Source: Isoetes taiwanensis
Lineage: Eukaryota; Streptophyta; Lycopodiopsida; Isoetales; Isoetaceae
Reading direction: 5' to 3'
NCBI GenBank assembly: GCA_021234155.1
Contig: JAJEKV010000018.1
Span: 20,259,252 to 20,323,251 of the forward strand
DNA length: 64,000 nucleotides
The position numbers were made by a program, and so were the translations under genes. The notes under the pieces are model-generated. The model saw only the letters and a list, made by a program, of their open reading frames with translations, did no database searches and had not been told where the DNA came from. Below, piece by piece: positions 39,467-51,500 of the stretch. How positions within the stretch are numbered: the stretch's first letter is position 1; every line of letters begins with the position of its first letter.

Positions 39467-40988
39467 TGCGACATTCCACATATTTATATGCCTTTTTGAG
39501 TATAAATACCTGACACGTCACTATGAATAATTAATGGTGCATTAATTATTCATAAGCTAAGGTTATCTATGATAATCATTAATTATTAATGTGGAAACCT
39601 AACCCAAAACCTTAATTCGAATTTAGGGCTTAACCTAATATTAACCGATCTAGAGTTGCCACCTGGCCCAAATCGATTGGGCAAGGGAGAGTTGCTAACT
39701 TGGGACCCAAATTGGGGTTTTATACCCCCATTTGCCCCAATTCGTATTGGGGGAGGTTGGTGGAGGAGGAGCTGTTGTTCCACCCTATTCCAGCCAGAAG
39801 GATGGAGAACCAGAGAGATAGTGGATCTAGCTACGATCCCGGTTAGTATGTAGATAGCTTGGATTTCTAGATAGTCATAGGACTAACCTTTGTACTTCGA
39901 ATAGAACATAAAATAGAGATCATTTTATACGTGAGCCAAGCCATGGATGGATGGATGTATAATGATAGTTCTCTTTCTATTCCTCCTGTGTTGTATGGGT
40001 AAACGGGGGGTAGAGACCTAAAGGCCATCTAGAAGTAGAGACGTTTCTAAAATCCAGTAAATGCGGCTTGTGCACAAGAGCCAACCTGGCTGAGGATGCT
40101 ATGATGTGGTTCAGCATCAGATAACGAGTATGATGGTGAATCAGGGATGGGGTCTTACCTAGCGCGGCTACATGACTCCTATAGTGTGCTAGGCTTATAG
40201 CCGGTCACTGTGTGTGGGCCGGGTATGGGTCTGACACTTACTGGGTCGCAGGAGCGTGCCTATATGGACGCACTAGACTCCAACGGGCAAGTGAGCTGGC
40301 CTTTAGATTTAGGGGAGTAAGTCGGGTACGAATGCGAGGGTCGCTGATGCGGCACGTGTTCTCTAGCACACCTAGGGATCCGTCATGCTCGGGGAGGAGA
40401 CGCCTCTCTGACATGCCTCATCCCACCGGGGAGATGTAACCCGGAGTAGTCCCGTAGGGTGATTCCTTGGGATTGCGTCTCCGGAGGGCTACAAGCACGT
40501 CATAGCATGATTCAGCCTATCTGCAAAGTGTGCACAAGAGGGGCGGATGGAGTGGACTACCCTAGCCATTGTCTTATGCCAGCCAACGCCATGTTATATC
40601 TCTGTCTGTTGTTATCTTGAGGCCTTGACCGTCAGTCGACCCCATGGAGTCTGAGCCCTGGGTAGACCCCTTAATTATGGTGTATTTCCTTTGTTATCTT
40701 GGTATTCTGTTGTTAGTTATATTGATGATGATGGGCCACCCTTCGTGGTGGTATATTCTTTATTAGTATTGTTGCTAGGTGCCAACATGTATGTACGCTT
40801 CTGCTATATAGGATTCCCATAGAAGGCGTGGGACGAATGACACCTCCGTGTCCTTTACCCAGACACTTGGTCATCATAAGTGGCCCGAGTCAGACGGAGG
40901 GCCTTTCCGTGGGGATGGATTCGCCATGGGAGGGGAATTTCCCGTATTTATATGATGGGAGCATCGTATGGATTCGGGGAGCGTCACA
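39467..40988 (+). repeat. LTR of a Ty3 element, probable 3' LTR
   Basis: It begins TGCGACATTCC and ends GCGTCACA, with imperfect terminal inverted bases (TGCGAC/GTCACA). It is related along much of its length to the LTR at 53,707 (GGGGGGTAGAGACCTA, GGGAGATG, GGGATTGCGT, GAAGGCG) and closely to the fragment at 13,215. No primer site follows, and a short probable polyprotein end precedes it. There is no matching 5-bp target duplication on the two sides, which fits a 3' LTR with its internal region partly lost. Confidence 0.75.
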
Positions 40989-41583
40989 GTTGTCAGGTTA
41001 CACCTCATCTTTTTGAGAAGTCTGCGCAAGGATCTGGGGAGGTATAACTCAAAACACGATATCTGAGCAGACTGCCCATATCCAATACCTCGTTGGACCA
41101 ATGGATCTGGCAGAGCCCACTTCATTTCCAATGTTGATATTTTTATGAATCTAGAGTACTGCTATAATTGCTACATTTTTTTTATGTTGTAAAGTAGCAT
41201 GTCGGCAATACGAAATAACTTTAACTGTACTCGATGCTTCAATATTTATGATTCTTCTTTTCCATGTTCAGTAGCTTCTATAGTGATGCGGGTGACAAAT
41301 GAGGAGCGCATCGCGTTTGGTATATAATGTTCATTCTTGTAGTTCTGATGTGTAAAGAAAATATGCTTCTTGCTGATGCCATGGACATCAAAATAGGTCA
41401 CATAGATTAAGCATACTTGTAGTGTAGATTGGGCAAAGGTATCTAACTTGGATGTTCTATTTTTCCTAACATAACCAGATGCGAAGAAAAATGCTTTATT
41501 TTACATGTCTGAATTTGTTGAAGACTATGAATTAACATACCTTCTTGGCCAGGTACAACATTCAATTTGACATCGCAATGAAG
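40989..41583. other. No gene seen
   Basis: I recognise nothing in this spacer between the LTR and the tandem element. Confidence 0.4.
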
Positions 41584-41895
41584 TTTTTTTTTTTTTTTTT
41601 TATATTTGGATTATAACTCTTATGGGTTTAATTATTCATGCATGTGAGTACTACACAGTAGGTATGATAACTTCTGTTGGACCATAGTTCTGAAAGTCAG
41701 TGATGAGTGGGGTTGATAAAACCTTTTTTTTATGACTAAGGGGAGTGCACACCAATAATATAGTATGTAGTATTGGTTGTCTTATAATATTCGGACTATG
41801 GTTCTTTATGGCTTATGTGGCCAAGAACATGCTAATACTTGGCTGTAGTTCTATAAAAATACAAGATATCTAAATTAATAAGATATAATATTTAC

Positions 41896-42010
41896 ATGGC
41901 ACTAGGGTAATATGGCCTTAGCGATGAACGTGCCCCCTTTTGTCTATCTCCACATGGCACTAAGGTAATATGGCCTTAGCAGTAACGTGGCCCCTTTTTT
42001 TTCTATCTCC
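41896..42010 (+). repeat. 57-bp tandem duplication inside the element
   Basis: Two adjoining units start CATGGCACTA(G/A)GGTAATATGGCCTTAGC and end TGTCTATCTCCA or its equivalent. Copy 2 of the element has the same pair at about 48,857-48,971, so the duplication predates the tandem. Confidence 0.75.
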
Positions 42011-42159
42011 ACAAACTGTCTGAATCAATGGTTTAGGGCAGTGGCACTGGAAACTTGGATACGATTTACATGAGTTAAGTCCGGTCCACGCCTACAAACC
42101 CTGAGTAAGCACCAAAGTTGTAGGGGCTGTGGGCAAAACGTCTATTCCGGGTACAAGTG

Positions 42160-42667
42160 ATGGAACTCGAGGTATGTTACCCTGACAAAAAGGTAGCCGC
42201 AGCTACAAACTTCTCTGAATATGTAGATTTTATAAGCTGTAAGTATGGTCCAAGATCTCGGATTGACAGGCTTGCATGCCAGAATCCGGAAGTAGGTGTC
42301 CTTGTGGTACAGATTATGGGCGGGAATAAATGCCTTGGGGATAATTACTATAACTACAGGATGTTTGAGCATTCAGACGAATATGATTCTGATGGGTGCC
42401 CTATTAGTCCCAATGCTGAAGAAGTGTTAGAAGAAGGGTGGTGCCGAGTTCAAGGCTTGTCTTGGTGTAAGGCTGACTGATATGGAGGCTGAAGCTTACT
42501 CTGGAGGTAAACGCCCATGGCATAACTATCAAGGATCTGGTGCCCAAAAGCAGAGGTATATGGGCAAGCAAAGTGGTGAAGGTAGCAGATTTGCAGGCTC
42601 TAACTACAGAGACAATGTTCCAGACACACAAGAGGATGATCTAGAGTGTGAACTCGAGGACATTCAG
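42160..42667 (+). pseudogene. Element copy 1, first-exon protein (unrecognised)
   Basis: It opens with MELEVCYPDKK and continues in frame to about 42,437, where this copy lacks 5 bases that copy 2 retains (GGGTGG[CTGGC]TGCCGAG), so the frame breaks. The remaining part reads MEAEAYSGGKRPWHNYQG to ELEDIQ. The end CAG followed by GTTTGG (donor at 42,668) and the acceptor at 44,576 are in matching phase. The protein has a Tyr/Asn- and Gly-rich middle and an acidic end (DTQEDDLECELED). I do not recognise a family. Confidence 0.5.
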
Positions 42668-44576
42668 GTTTGGATCAGATAAATCTAAATGTAAACGTGA
42701 GATAAATTGATACTGATTCTTGCATAATAGCTGGATGTAAATAGGTAAAACAGGTGGTTTTCAGATTATAGTCCTTTATGATACATACATACATCTCAGT
42801 TTAACCTTTTATAGATTTGTGGCAAAGGTCACGATGGTGCTTACTGCTTACTGCTGTTGTATAACAGTAAGGTTTTATAGGTGATACCACAGGAGTTGTA
42901 TTGATAAATTTTAAACTTTAAGCTTAGAGTATATATGCGCATTTCAGATTGATCAAGTTTAGGCTTTAATATTTATGGCCAGGTATTGAATTGAGGGTAA
43001 AAAGGGCTACAATAGGTGACCAGCGAAAAGCTGAGAAACCTAATGTACCTTTTGGCCCCTCACTCATTACCATTCTTATGCTAATGTTGTGTTGTTTGGC
43101 TGCAGGTACCGGTTTCTATTCCTATTGTCGTCTTTTTTACTTTCAAGTTCAAACCCTGGCTGGAAACATGAATTATATTTACGGAGTTCTAAGATGAAGC
43201 ACACTAAAGAAGCTGATACATTGCTGAGCATAGTCTTAAGTGAAGAATTACTTACCTCGGTCTATAATTGTAGTTGAATTCTGAATGTAGAGACAACAAG
43301 GACATGATCCAGAATATGAACTCAGTATGTTATTGCTGTTTTTTTGTTGAAAGTCTGGTGGCAGCACAGTATGTCTGCATATTACCCATTTTTCATATGC
43401 AGAACATTTAACCTTTTAGTGGCACTACATAGACATAATGATGATGCTGTTTTTGTTTCTATCCAAACAGTGAGAATTTTACAGTTGTATACCTGAAATT
43501 GCATATGAACACAAAATGACAAGTTTATATTTTGATTGAAATTCTGGTAGTAGTAATGGTAAAATGCATACTTCCCATTTTTTATACAGAAATACTGGAC
43601 ATTTAGTGGCAGGCTGACCATTTAATGGCAGTGCGTAGAGCTATTGTAGTAGTTGGTTAATTTCTTATACATACAGTGTGAACATGACTGTTTAATGCTT
43701 GAAAGGCATATGGTAGTTTGCGTGGCATTAATGCAATACTCCACATATAGCTGATGGTTGTTTCCTGCTACAGTTAGTTTCTGTAGTTCTGCTTTAATGG
43801 TATCTAATTTAAGATATAGGTTGCAGTGACCATTAATTCAATACGTAATGATCAGGAGTTCACCAGTTACATAAATAATATATTTAAGAGGATAAAGCAC
43901 ACAAGTTATGATAGAGTTTCTAACAGTAAGGCTAGTAATGGATACAGAGATGCACGCTTCTAAATCTTAAGAAAACATGATGGAATGCTGCTTAGAAAAT
44001 CATAACAAAATCACAGATCAGATGTAAGTGAGTCATATAGCTCGTATAAGACAAACATAGACCGAGTTAAACACGATTTAGTCTGCAATTGACCAAGTAT
44101 TTGACCTTCAATGTCCTAAACTTGACATGAATACAGGAGGATATAAAGTAGTTGTCGGTGGTTTTGACATTATTTGTAAGATTGATCTAGATTCAATATG
44201 ATTGTGTAAAGACTTTTTAACATTATACACTTGTTTATGACCCACTAGGGTTCATCTAGTTTCAATGGTTTAAATAATTAATTTTGACTATGGACTGGAT
44301 ACCCAAGGTTCTGAGATGAATGATGCCATCAGGGAACTTGTTCCTAGTATGGGTAGATAAGACTACAGTGGGGATTGACCCATGTAGATATCATGGCTAG
44401 TTGGCTGCTGCCTAGGCTAGTGTGGACTGGATTTTTTTAGGAATTTCTGTTCTCTGGTTTTACCAGGGTCATCATAATCTCAGACCTGGGTATTTGGTAA
44501 CATTACTCTCATAGGTGTACTTTCTTATTTACATGATACATTCTTGACTAATGACAATGTGCAACTATGTTTTTAG

Positions 44577-46109
44577 GAAAAAGAGGTGGTCCATGAACTA
44601 GTGTTACCCACATGGAACAAGGAACTGGCTGCTTTAGGCTACAGCTACTTCAAATCTGAAATCCCCAGTTATGCAGTGTAGAACCTGCTATGCTGCATTA
44701 AAAATATAAGAGCTCATGAGTATATTATACAAAAGGAAATGGCTAGGGGAGCGAACCAATACTCGGCCATCTTGCATCTCGGATTCAACCAATGGATTGA
44801 GAATTTCTCCAACATCAATAAAGCAGGTGATGACATTGACAAAATTGTCATGGTTATTAATGATCTGTTCAACAGTCTACCAGATCTGATCTACCTGTGG
44901 ACAATTGAGGAAGATAAACATAAAAATATGTACATGACAGGACTTAAGGCCCTGGAAAAAGCCAACACGGTAAAAAAGGTTGGAAAGGCCAGTACGTCAA
45001 TACCTATGTGTATAGAGATCAATGAAGATGATCCTTTTGACTCCCTACTGACCGAGCATGACAAGGCTGTGCTTAAGACCAATAGTGCCCTTCAAGGTGT
45101 GGATGACAATGGAGCCTTTGAATTCACGCTCAACAACTGCTTGAACTTTCCTATAATACCGGAGCGTCTAGTTGAAAGCCATGCACTGTTATACAATCAG
45201 GGGATTTGGAGGACCAAAAATTTCGGGGCTTTGGCACCAATCAGCAGGGACACTTGGATATTACTTGGGGGATTAACCAAAGATCAGGTTGCTGCGACTT
45301 ACACAGTTGCCATGATAATGGAAAAGTTTGTTAATAAAGAAGAAGTTAAATGCAGTATTGATACTAGGTTTTTTGATAAGACCTGTAACAAGAGTGCCTT
45401 CATGTATGTCAGTCAAAAGGGGCATATGGCATGCCCCAACATTGAGCGAGATGACTTCTATCTTAAGAGGATATGGAGAACCTGGTGCCCTTACATCAAG
45501 TGTGTATGTGACGACAGGGGCAGGAAGAAAAGCAAGAAAAATGTGTGCGGGGACAACATGACGTGGCTTGATCACGCTGTTTGGTATATGCTCAACAATT
45601 TGGATTCTATCTATCCTAACATGTCTGCTGCTGCGCAGATTGTTTCTTTCAGAAGCTTTCTCAGGGGGCCTCTTAAAACTAGCATTATGGCTTTAATATC
45701 CTACCTGGAGATCAGGGATATATTGATACACATGACAATGAAATTGGCAGCTGATCCATGGTCTGACCTAAAGTTGAATATTCCAAGATGTAAGGCGGTC
45801 GACATTTGCGAAAAGACAATCAAACCTATTTCTTTTCTTAAAGATATGGGAGCTGTTAATAGCAACAATACCAGCAAGGGCATAGGAAGGTCCTATTCCA
45901 GCCCATCTAGTAGTATACAAAGTCCAGTGAGCAGACCACCCAGGATTACTACTAAACCTATTCTGAATGCACCTGCAAGTTCTGACAGCGCATCCATTGA
46001 GTGCATTGGCACACAGGTTCCAGTGGGACATTCCGTCACCAAAAACAAAAAGACTGGTACAAATAGTGGAGCTGGTCTCGGAGGTGAAGAACAAAGCTAT
46101 CCAACTTAA
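44577..46109 (+). CDS. Element copy 1, long Cys-rich ORF of unknown function
   Basis: A frame of 456 codons from the ATG at 44,739. The same frame extends upstream 54 codons to the acceptor TTTTTAG at 44,576 with one stop (AV*NLL), so the start may be the splice acceptor and not this ATG. The protein has a helical N-terminal part (LHLGFNQWIENFSNINKAGD), a Cys/His cluster at about residues 205-265 (CSIDTRFFDKTC, HMACPN, WCPYIKCVC, NVCG) suggestive of metal binding, then AAAQIVSFRSFLRGP, and a Ser/Pro-rich tail. Copy 2 matches with only scattered substitutions. It precedes the RT in the same orientation, so I take it as the element's second protein or the N-terminal part of one polyprotein. Function is unknown. 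Confidence 0.6.
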
Positions 46110-46308
46110 ACTGGAGGTATTCCTTTACAATCCTACTGATGTAAATATGATACTATGCAATGTGATTCATATATACAGATTTAAGTTAGGTGTAGAATCT
46201 ACTCAGGTTCTACATTTTTTTAGCCACTCGGCCAAAATTACTTTCTACTGCCATAGCTTGGCAGAGCCAGATGATTACTCTAGGTGGTTTGTTAAATGCT
46301 GTTTTTGA

Positions 46309-48385
46309 ATGTTTGGTGTGCTGTTTCAGAACTCTAAGACCCTCACAAAAAACTGCCAGGGGAGATATGCTTTAGTGGATGAGAGACCCAAAAACAAACG
46401 AAAAATCATACATTGTACGTTTTTATCTAAAGTACAGGATCAGATCTGTCTACCTAGAATCCTGCATAAGGTGGCAGTAGAATGCTTTGGCGTTGCTGGG
46501 GAAGAAATGATGGAAAACACAATGTTTGGTTGGAGATACAGTGAAAACCTTAGAGATATCTTCTACAAACCCTTCTACATCTTTGCACAGGAAGCTAGTG
46601 TCCCTTGCCCTTGTAAAAATCCCAAGCTAGCTGCATTTATTGACCCAGAAATTGGACACATACGTACTACTAAACTAAACATCATTAAAAGCAAGATGCT
46701 TAGAAATATGTTCAGAAAGGGCCTTAACCATATTCCGGATAGGATATTGGTTTTTAAAGAATTTGAGGAAGAGTTAACCAAAGTATGTGATGCTTTCTTT
46801 GAGGCACACAAATTCTCATATCCAGACTTCACTGAGGATGAGAAAACAGCATTTAAAATGAGAGTCATCGACATTTCTACCTGCAGAATCAAAATGGCAA
46901 TCAGCAAAGAAAATACGAAAAAGTTTGCATTTAATGACAGTGATGTGACAAAGAACATGGAGTGGCTCATCTCTAACTTTTACATCTCGGGAGTTGACAA
47001 AGCTACCAACAATCCGGCTTTTATATGCCCTGAACATGCCAGAGACATGGCTTTCAAGAGGCTTAGTAGTCACGACTTTATGTTTGTGAATAGTACACAT
47101 AAAGAAATCCAAGACAAAATTAAGGAGGAGATTCAACACATTACTGGTTACATAAACATTGGGGCCGAAAGACTACCTTATCTTCTTGCTGTGTTTAAAG
47201 CACATAAGAAAGATTATCGGTGGATAACTAACGCCCATAATACCGTTTACACAGAAATTGCACAGATTGTAACTGGTGGTCTCAATGATATTTTACTTAA
47301 CTGGCCCGAGATTGCTAAAATGCTTTGTGCTCCCATACACACCATGTTTCCTGGTAAAGTCAGTACTAGCTGGGTAGTCAACTCAGTGTACGACGTAGTT
47401 AATAATCTTCCACCCAAGATACATGACATTTTTGTTGCTGATATAACTAACTGTTACGAAAATATCCCAATGTTGGGGGATAAGGGTATATGCAGGGTCA
47501 TTGAACTGGTAATAAATGCAGCATGGAAATGGCAAAAAAACCTGCATCATGGCTATGAGTTATGGTTTAAGAGCTGCACCAATGGATTTTCTGTTAAGTG
47601 GTTTAAAGGAAATGCTGGTCTAAAATGGAAAAACAGACCTTCGTCATGGCCAATCATTGGTTATTACGCAATTGCTTTATTGCTATGGGAAATAAAACAT
47701 GGCAACAAGTAAGTGGAATTCCCATGGGGTTTTCCTGCAGCCCAAGCTGGTGCAATCTGTACTTAGCTTGGTTTGAGGTGAATTTTATCAAGGATTTAGC
47801 TATTGAGGGCAGATACCATGAGATGTACCAGTTCAAACACGTGTTCAGATACATTGATGACCTATTGGCAATAAACTGTCCTCTTATAAGGGAATTCCTC
47901 AAGACATCCTCAGAGGGGTAACTAATGAGCATATCAAATATATGACATGAATAGACTCGGCATTAAGGAAGAGACTGCTTTTCCATCAAAGGTATGGGAC
48001 TGATAAACCATGCAGTCATAAAGCTAACTTTCTGAATTTTTCCATTGAGATTGCCAACAATGTTAGTGGTGTATATCAAACTACTAGATATGACAAAAGA
48101 GATATTCTACCTTTCCAAGCTCTTAAATTTGTTCATGCAGACAGTTGCAGGCCTTACCTACAGGCCAGGAATGTAATAATCTCACAGATACTTCCCTACA
48201 TGTATGTTAATTCATGTCCTCTCAAAGCAGCTGCTGACATTAAGGGTCTGATCAAATGCTTCACTAATAACGGATTTGATGAGCGTGGCTTAAGGAATAA
48301 GGTCACAAGCTATATTAGCAACAATGTGTTTCCAGGACTGAGATTCGACAAATCAATGTTGGTACAGGAGATTACCACTTGCTAA
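46309..48385 (+). pseudogene. Element copy 1, reverse transcriptase (Penelope-like group)
   Basis: RT spread over three frames by frameshifts. The first part (46,309-47,712, 467 codons) has an N-terminal domain, then LPYLLAVFKAHKKDYRWITN (fingers) and motif A as FVADITNCYENIP (catalytic Asp). A frameshift lies at about 47,625-47,640. The next part (to 47,921) has WLLRNCF, motif B as SGIPMGFSCSPSWCNLYLAW, and motif C as FKHVFRYIDDLLAIN (YIDD, not the YADD of LINEs or the FFDD of Ty3). After another break the C-terminal region reads YQTTRYDKRDILPFQALKFV, QARNVIISQILPYMYV, then LIKCFTNNGFDERGLRNKV, ending 48,385. TTTCAG at about 46,329 may be a splice acceptor. The pattern matches an RT family I associate with mosses, lycophytes and ferns. 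No GIY-YIG motif follows. Confidence 0.7.
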
Positions 48386-48553
48386 TAAGGTACATCATAT
48401 TGTAAACACATGTATGTCTTCTGGTTTTTCAGTTTTAGTATACTAATAGGGTAAGGGGTGGACCTCAACTGTGTTAGTAGGGGTCCGAGTATACCCCCCT
48501 ATGAGCACAGACTAAATAAACTGGCCACACTTATCCTACGGATGGAGGTAGGC

Positions 48554-51500
48554 TTTTTTTATATTTGGATTATAACTCTTATGGGTTTAATTATTCATGC
48601 ATGTGAGTACTACACAGTAGGTATGATAACTTCTGTTGGACCATAGTTCTGAAAGTCAGTGATGAGTGGGGTTGATAAAACCTTTTTTTTATGACTAAGG
48701 GGAGTGCACACCAATAACATAGTATGTACTATTGGTTGTCTTATAATATTCGGACTATGGTTCTTTATGGCTTATGTGGCCAAGAACATGCTAATACTTG
48801 GCTGTAGTTCTATAAAAATACAAGATATCTAAATTAATAAGATATAATATTTACATGGCACTAGGGTAATATGGCCTTAGCAGTAACGTGCCCCTTTTTT
48901 GTCTATCTCCACATGGCACTAAGGTAATATGGCCTTAGCAGTAACGTGGCCCTTTTTTTTCTATCTCCACAAACTGTCTGAATCAATGGTTTAGGGCACT
49001 GGCACTGGAAACTTGGATACGATTTACATGAGTTAAGTCCGGTCCACGCCTACAAACCCTGAGTAAGCACCAAAGTTGTAGGGGCTGTGGGCAAAACGTC
49101 TATTCCGGGTACAAGTGATGGAACTCGAGGTATGTTACCCTGACAAAAAGGTAGCCGCAGCTACAAACTTCTCTGAATATATAGATTTTGTAAGCTGTAG
49201 GCAAGCTATAAGTATGGTCCAAGATCTCGGATTGACAGGCTTGCATGCCAGAATCCGGAAGTAGGTGTCCTTGTGGTACAGATTATGGGCGGGAATAAAT
49301 GCCCTGGGGATAATTACTATAACTACAGGATGTTTGAGCATTCAGACGAATATGATTCTGATGGGTGCCCTATTAGCCCCAATGCTGAAGAAGTGTTAGA
49401 AGAAGGGTGGCTGGCTGCCGAGTTCAAGGCTTGTCTTGGTGTAAGGCTGACTGATATGGAGGCTGAAGCTTACTCTGGAGGTAAACGCCCATGGCATAAC
49501 TATCAAGGATCTGGTGCCCAAAAGCAGAGGTATATGGGCAAGCAAAGTGGTGAAGGTAGCAGATTTGCAGGCTCTAACTACAGAGACAATGTTCCAGACA
49601 CACAAGAGGATGATCTAGAGTGTGAACTCGAGGACATTCAGGTTTGGATCAGATAAATCTAAATGTAAATGTGAGATAAATTGATACTGATTCTTGCATA
49701 ATAGCTGGATGTAAATATGTAAAACAGGTGGTTTTCAGATTATAGTCCTTTATGATACATACATACATCTCAATTTAACCTTTTATGGATTTTTGGCAAA
49801 GGTCACGATGGTGCTTACTGCTATTGTATAACAGTAAGGTTTTATAGGTGATACCACAGGAGTTGTATTGATAAATTTTAAACTTTAAGCTTAGAGTATA
49901 TATGCGCATTTCAGATTGATCAAGTTTAGGCTTTAATATTTATGGCCAGGTATTGAATTGAGGGTAAAAAGGGCTACAATAGGTGACCAGCGAAAAGCTG
50001 AGAAACCTAATGTACCTTTTGGCCCCTCACTCATTACCATTCTTATGTTAATGTTGTGTTGTTTGGTCAGTGCACGGTTTCTATTCCTATTGTCGCCTTT
50101 TTTACTTTCAAGTTCAAACCCTGGCTGGAAACATGAATTATATTTACGGAGTTCTAAGATGAAGCACACTAAAGAAGCTGATACATTGCTGAGCATAGTC
50201 TTAAGGGAAGAATTACTTACCTCGGTCTATAATTGTAGTTGAATTCTGAATGTAGAGACAACAAGGACATGATCCAGAATATGAACTCAGTATGTTATTG
50301 CTGTTTTTTTGTTGAAAGTCTGGTGGCAGCACAGTATGTCTACATATTACCCATTTTTCATATGCAGAACATTTAACCTTTTAGTGGCACTACATAGACA
50401 TAATGATGATGCTGTTTTTGTTTCTATCCAAACAGTGTGAATTTTACAGTTGTATACCTGAAATTGCATATGAACACAAAATGACAAGTTTATATTTTGA
50501 TTGAAATTCTGGTAGTAGTAATGGTAAAATGCATACTTCCCATTTTTATACGTAAATTTGGACATTTAGTGGCGGTGACCATTTAATGGCAAAGGTATGA
50601 GCTATTGTAGTAGTTGGTTAATTTCTTATACATACAAGCAGAACATGACCGCTTAATGCTTGAAAGGCATATGGTAGTTTGCGTGGCATTAATGCAATAC
50701 TCCACATATAGCTGATGGTTGTTTCACCGCTCTGCTTAGTTTTCACGTAGTTACGCTTTAATGGTATCTAATTTAAGATATAGGTTGCAGTGACCATTAA
50801 TTCAATACGTAATGATCAGGAGTTCACCAGTTACATAAATAATATATTTAAGAGGATAAAGCACACAAGTTATGATAGAGTTTCTAACAGTAAGGCTAGT
50901 AATGGATACAGAGATGCACGCTTCTAAATCTTAAGAAAACATAATGGAATGCTGCTTAGAAAATCATAACAAAATCACAGATCAGATATAAGTGAGTCAT
51001 ATAGCTCGTATAAGACAAACATAGACCGAGTTAAACACGATTTAGTCTGCAATTGACCAAGTATTTGACCTTCAATGTCCTAAACTTGACATGAATACAG
51101 GAGGATATAAAGTAGTTGTCGGTGGTTTTGACATTACTTGTAAGATTGATCTAGATTCAATATGATTGTGTAAAGACTTTTTAACATTATACACTTGTTT
51201 ATGACCCACTAGGGTTCATCTAGTTTCAATGGTTTAAATAATTAATTTTGACTATGGACTGGATACCCAAGGTTCTGAGATGAATGATGCCATCAGGGAA
51301 CTTGTTCCTAGTATGGGCAGATAAGACTACAGTGGGGATTGACCCATGTAGATGTCATGGCTAGTTGGCTGCTGCCTAGGCTAGTGTGGACTGGATTTTT
51401 TTAGGAATTTCTGTTCTCTGGTTTTACCAGGGTCATCATAATCTCAGACCTGGGTATTTGGTAACATTACTCTCATAGGTGTACTTTCTTATTTACATGA

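Larger units (their letters stand above)
41584..48553 (+). mobile_element. Divergent RT element, copy 1 (about 6.97 kb), head of a tandem
   Basis: The first copy of a unit repeated head to tail. It starts with a T run (18 T) followed by ATATTTGGATTATAACTC and ends at 48,553, immediately before the same T-run plus ATATTTGG start of copy 2. It encodes, in order, a first exon (42,160-42,667), a probable intron to 44,576, a long unrecognised ORF (44,577-46,109) and an RT (46,309-48,385). The RT motifs are nearest to Penelope-like elements, which also often occur as tandems and keep introns. No GIY-YIG nuclease motif is visible after the RT. Confidence 0.75.

Noticed and set aside
43089-43277. Short frames inside the probable intron of the divergent RT element
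   Set aside because: They are short, differ between the two copies and lie between matched splice signals.
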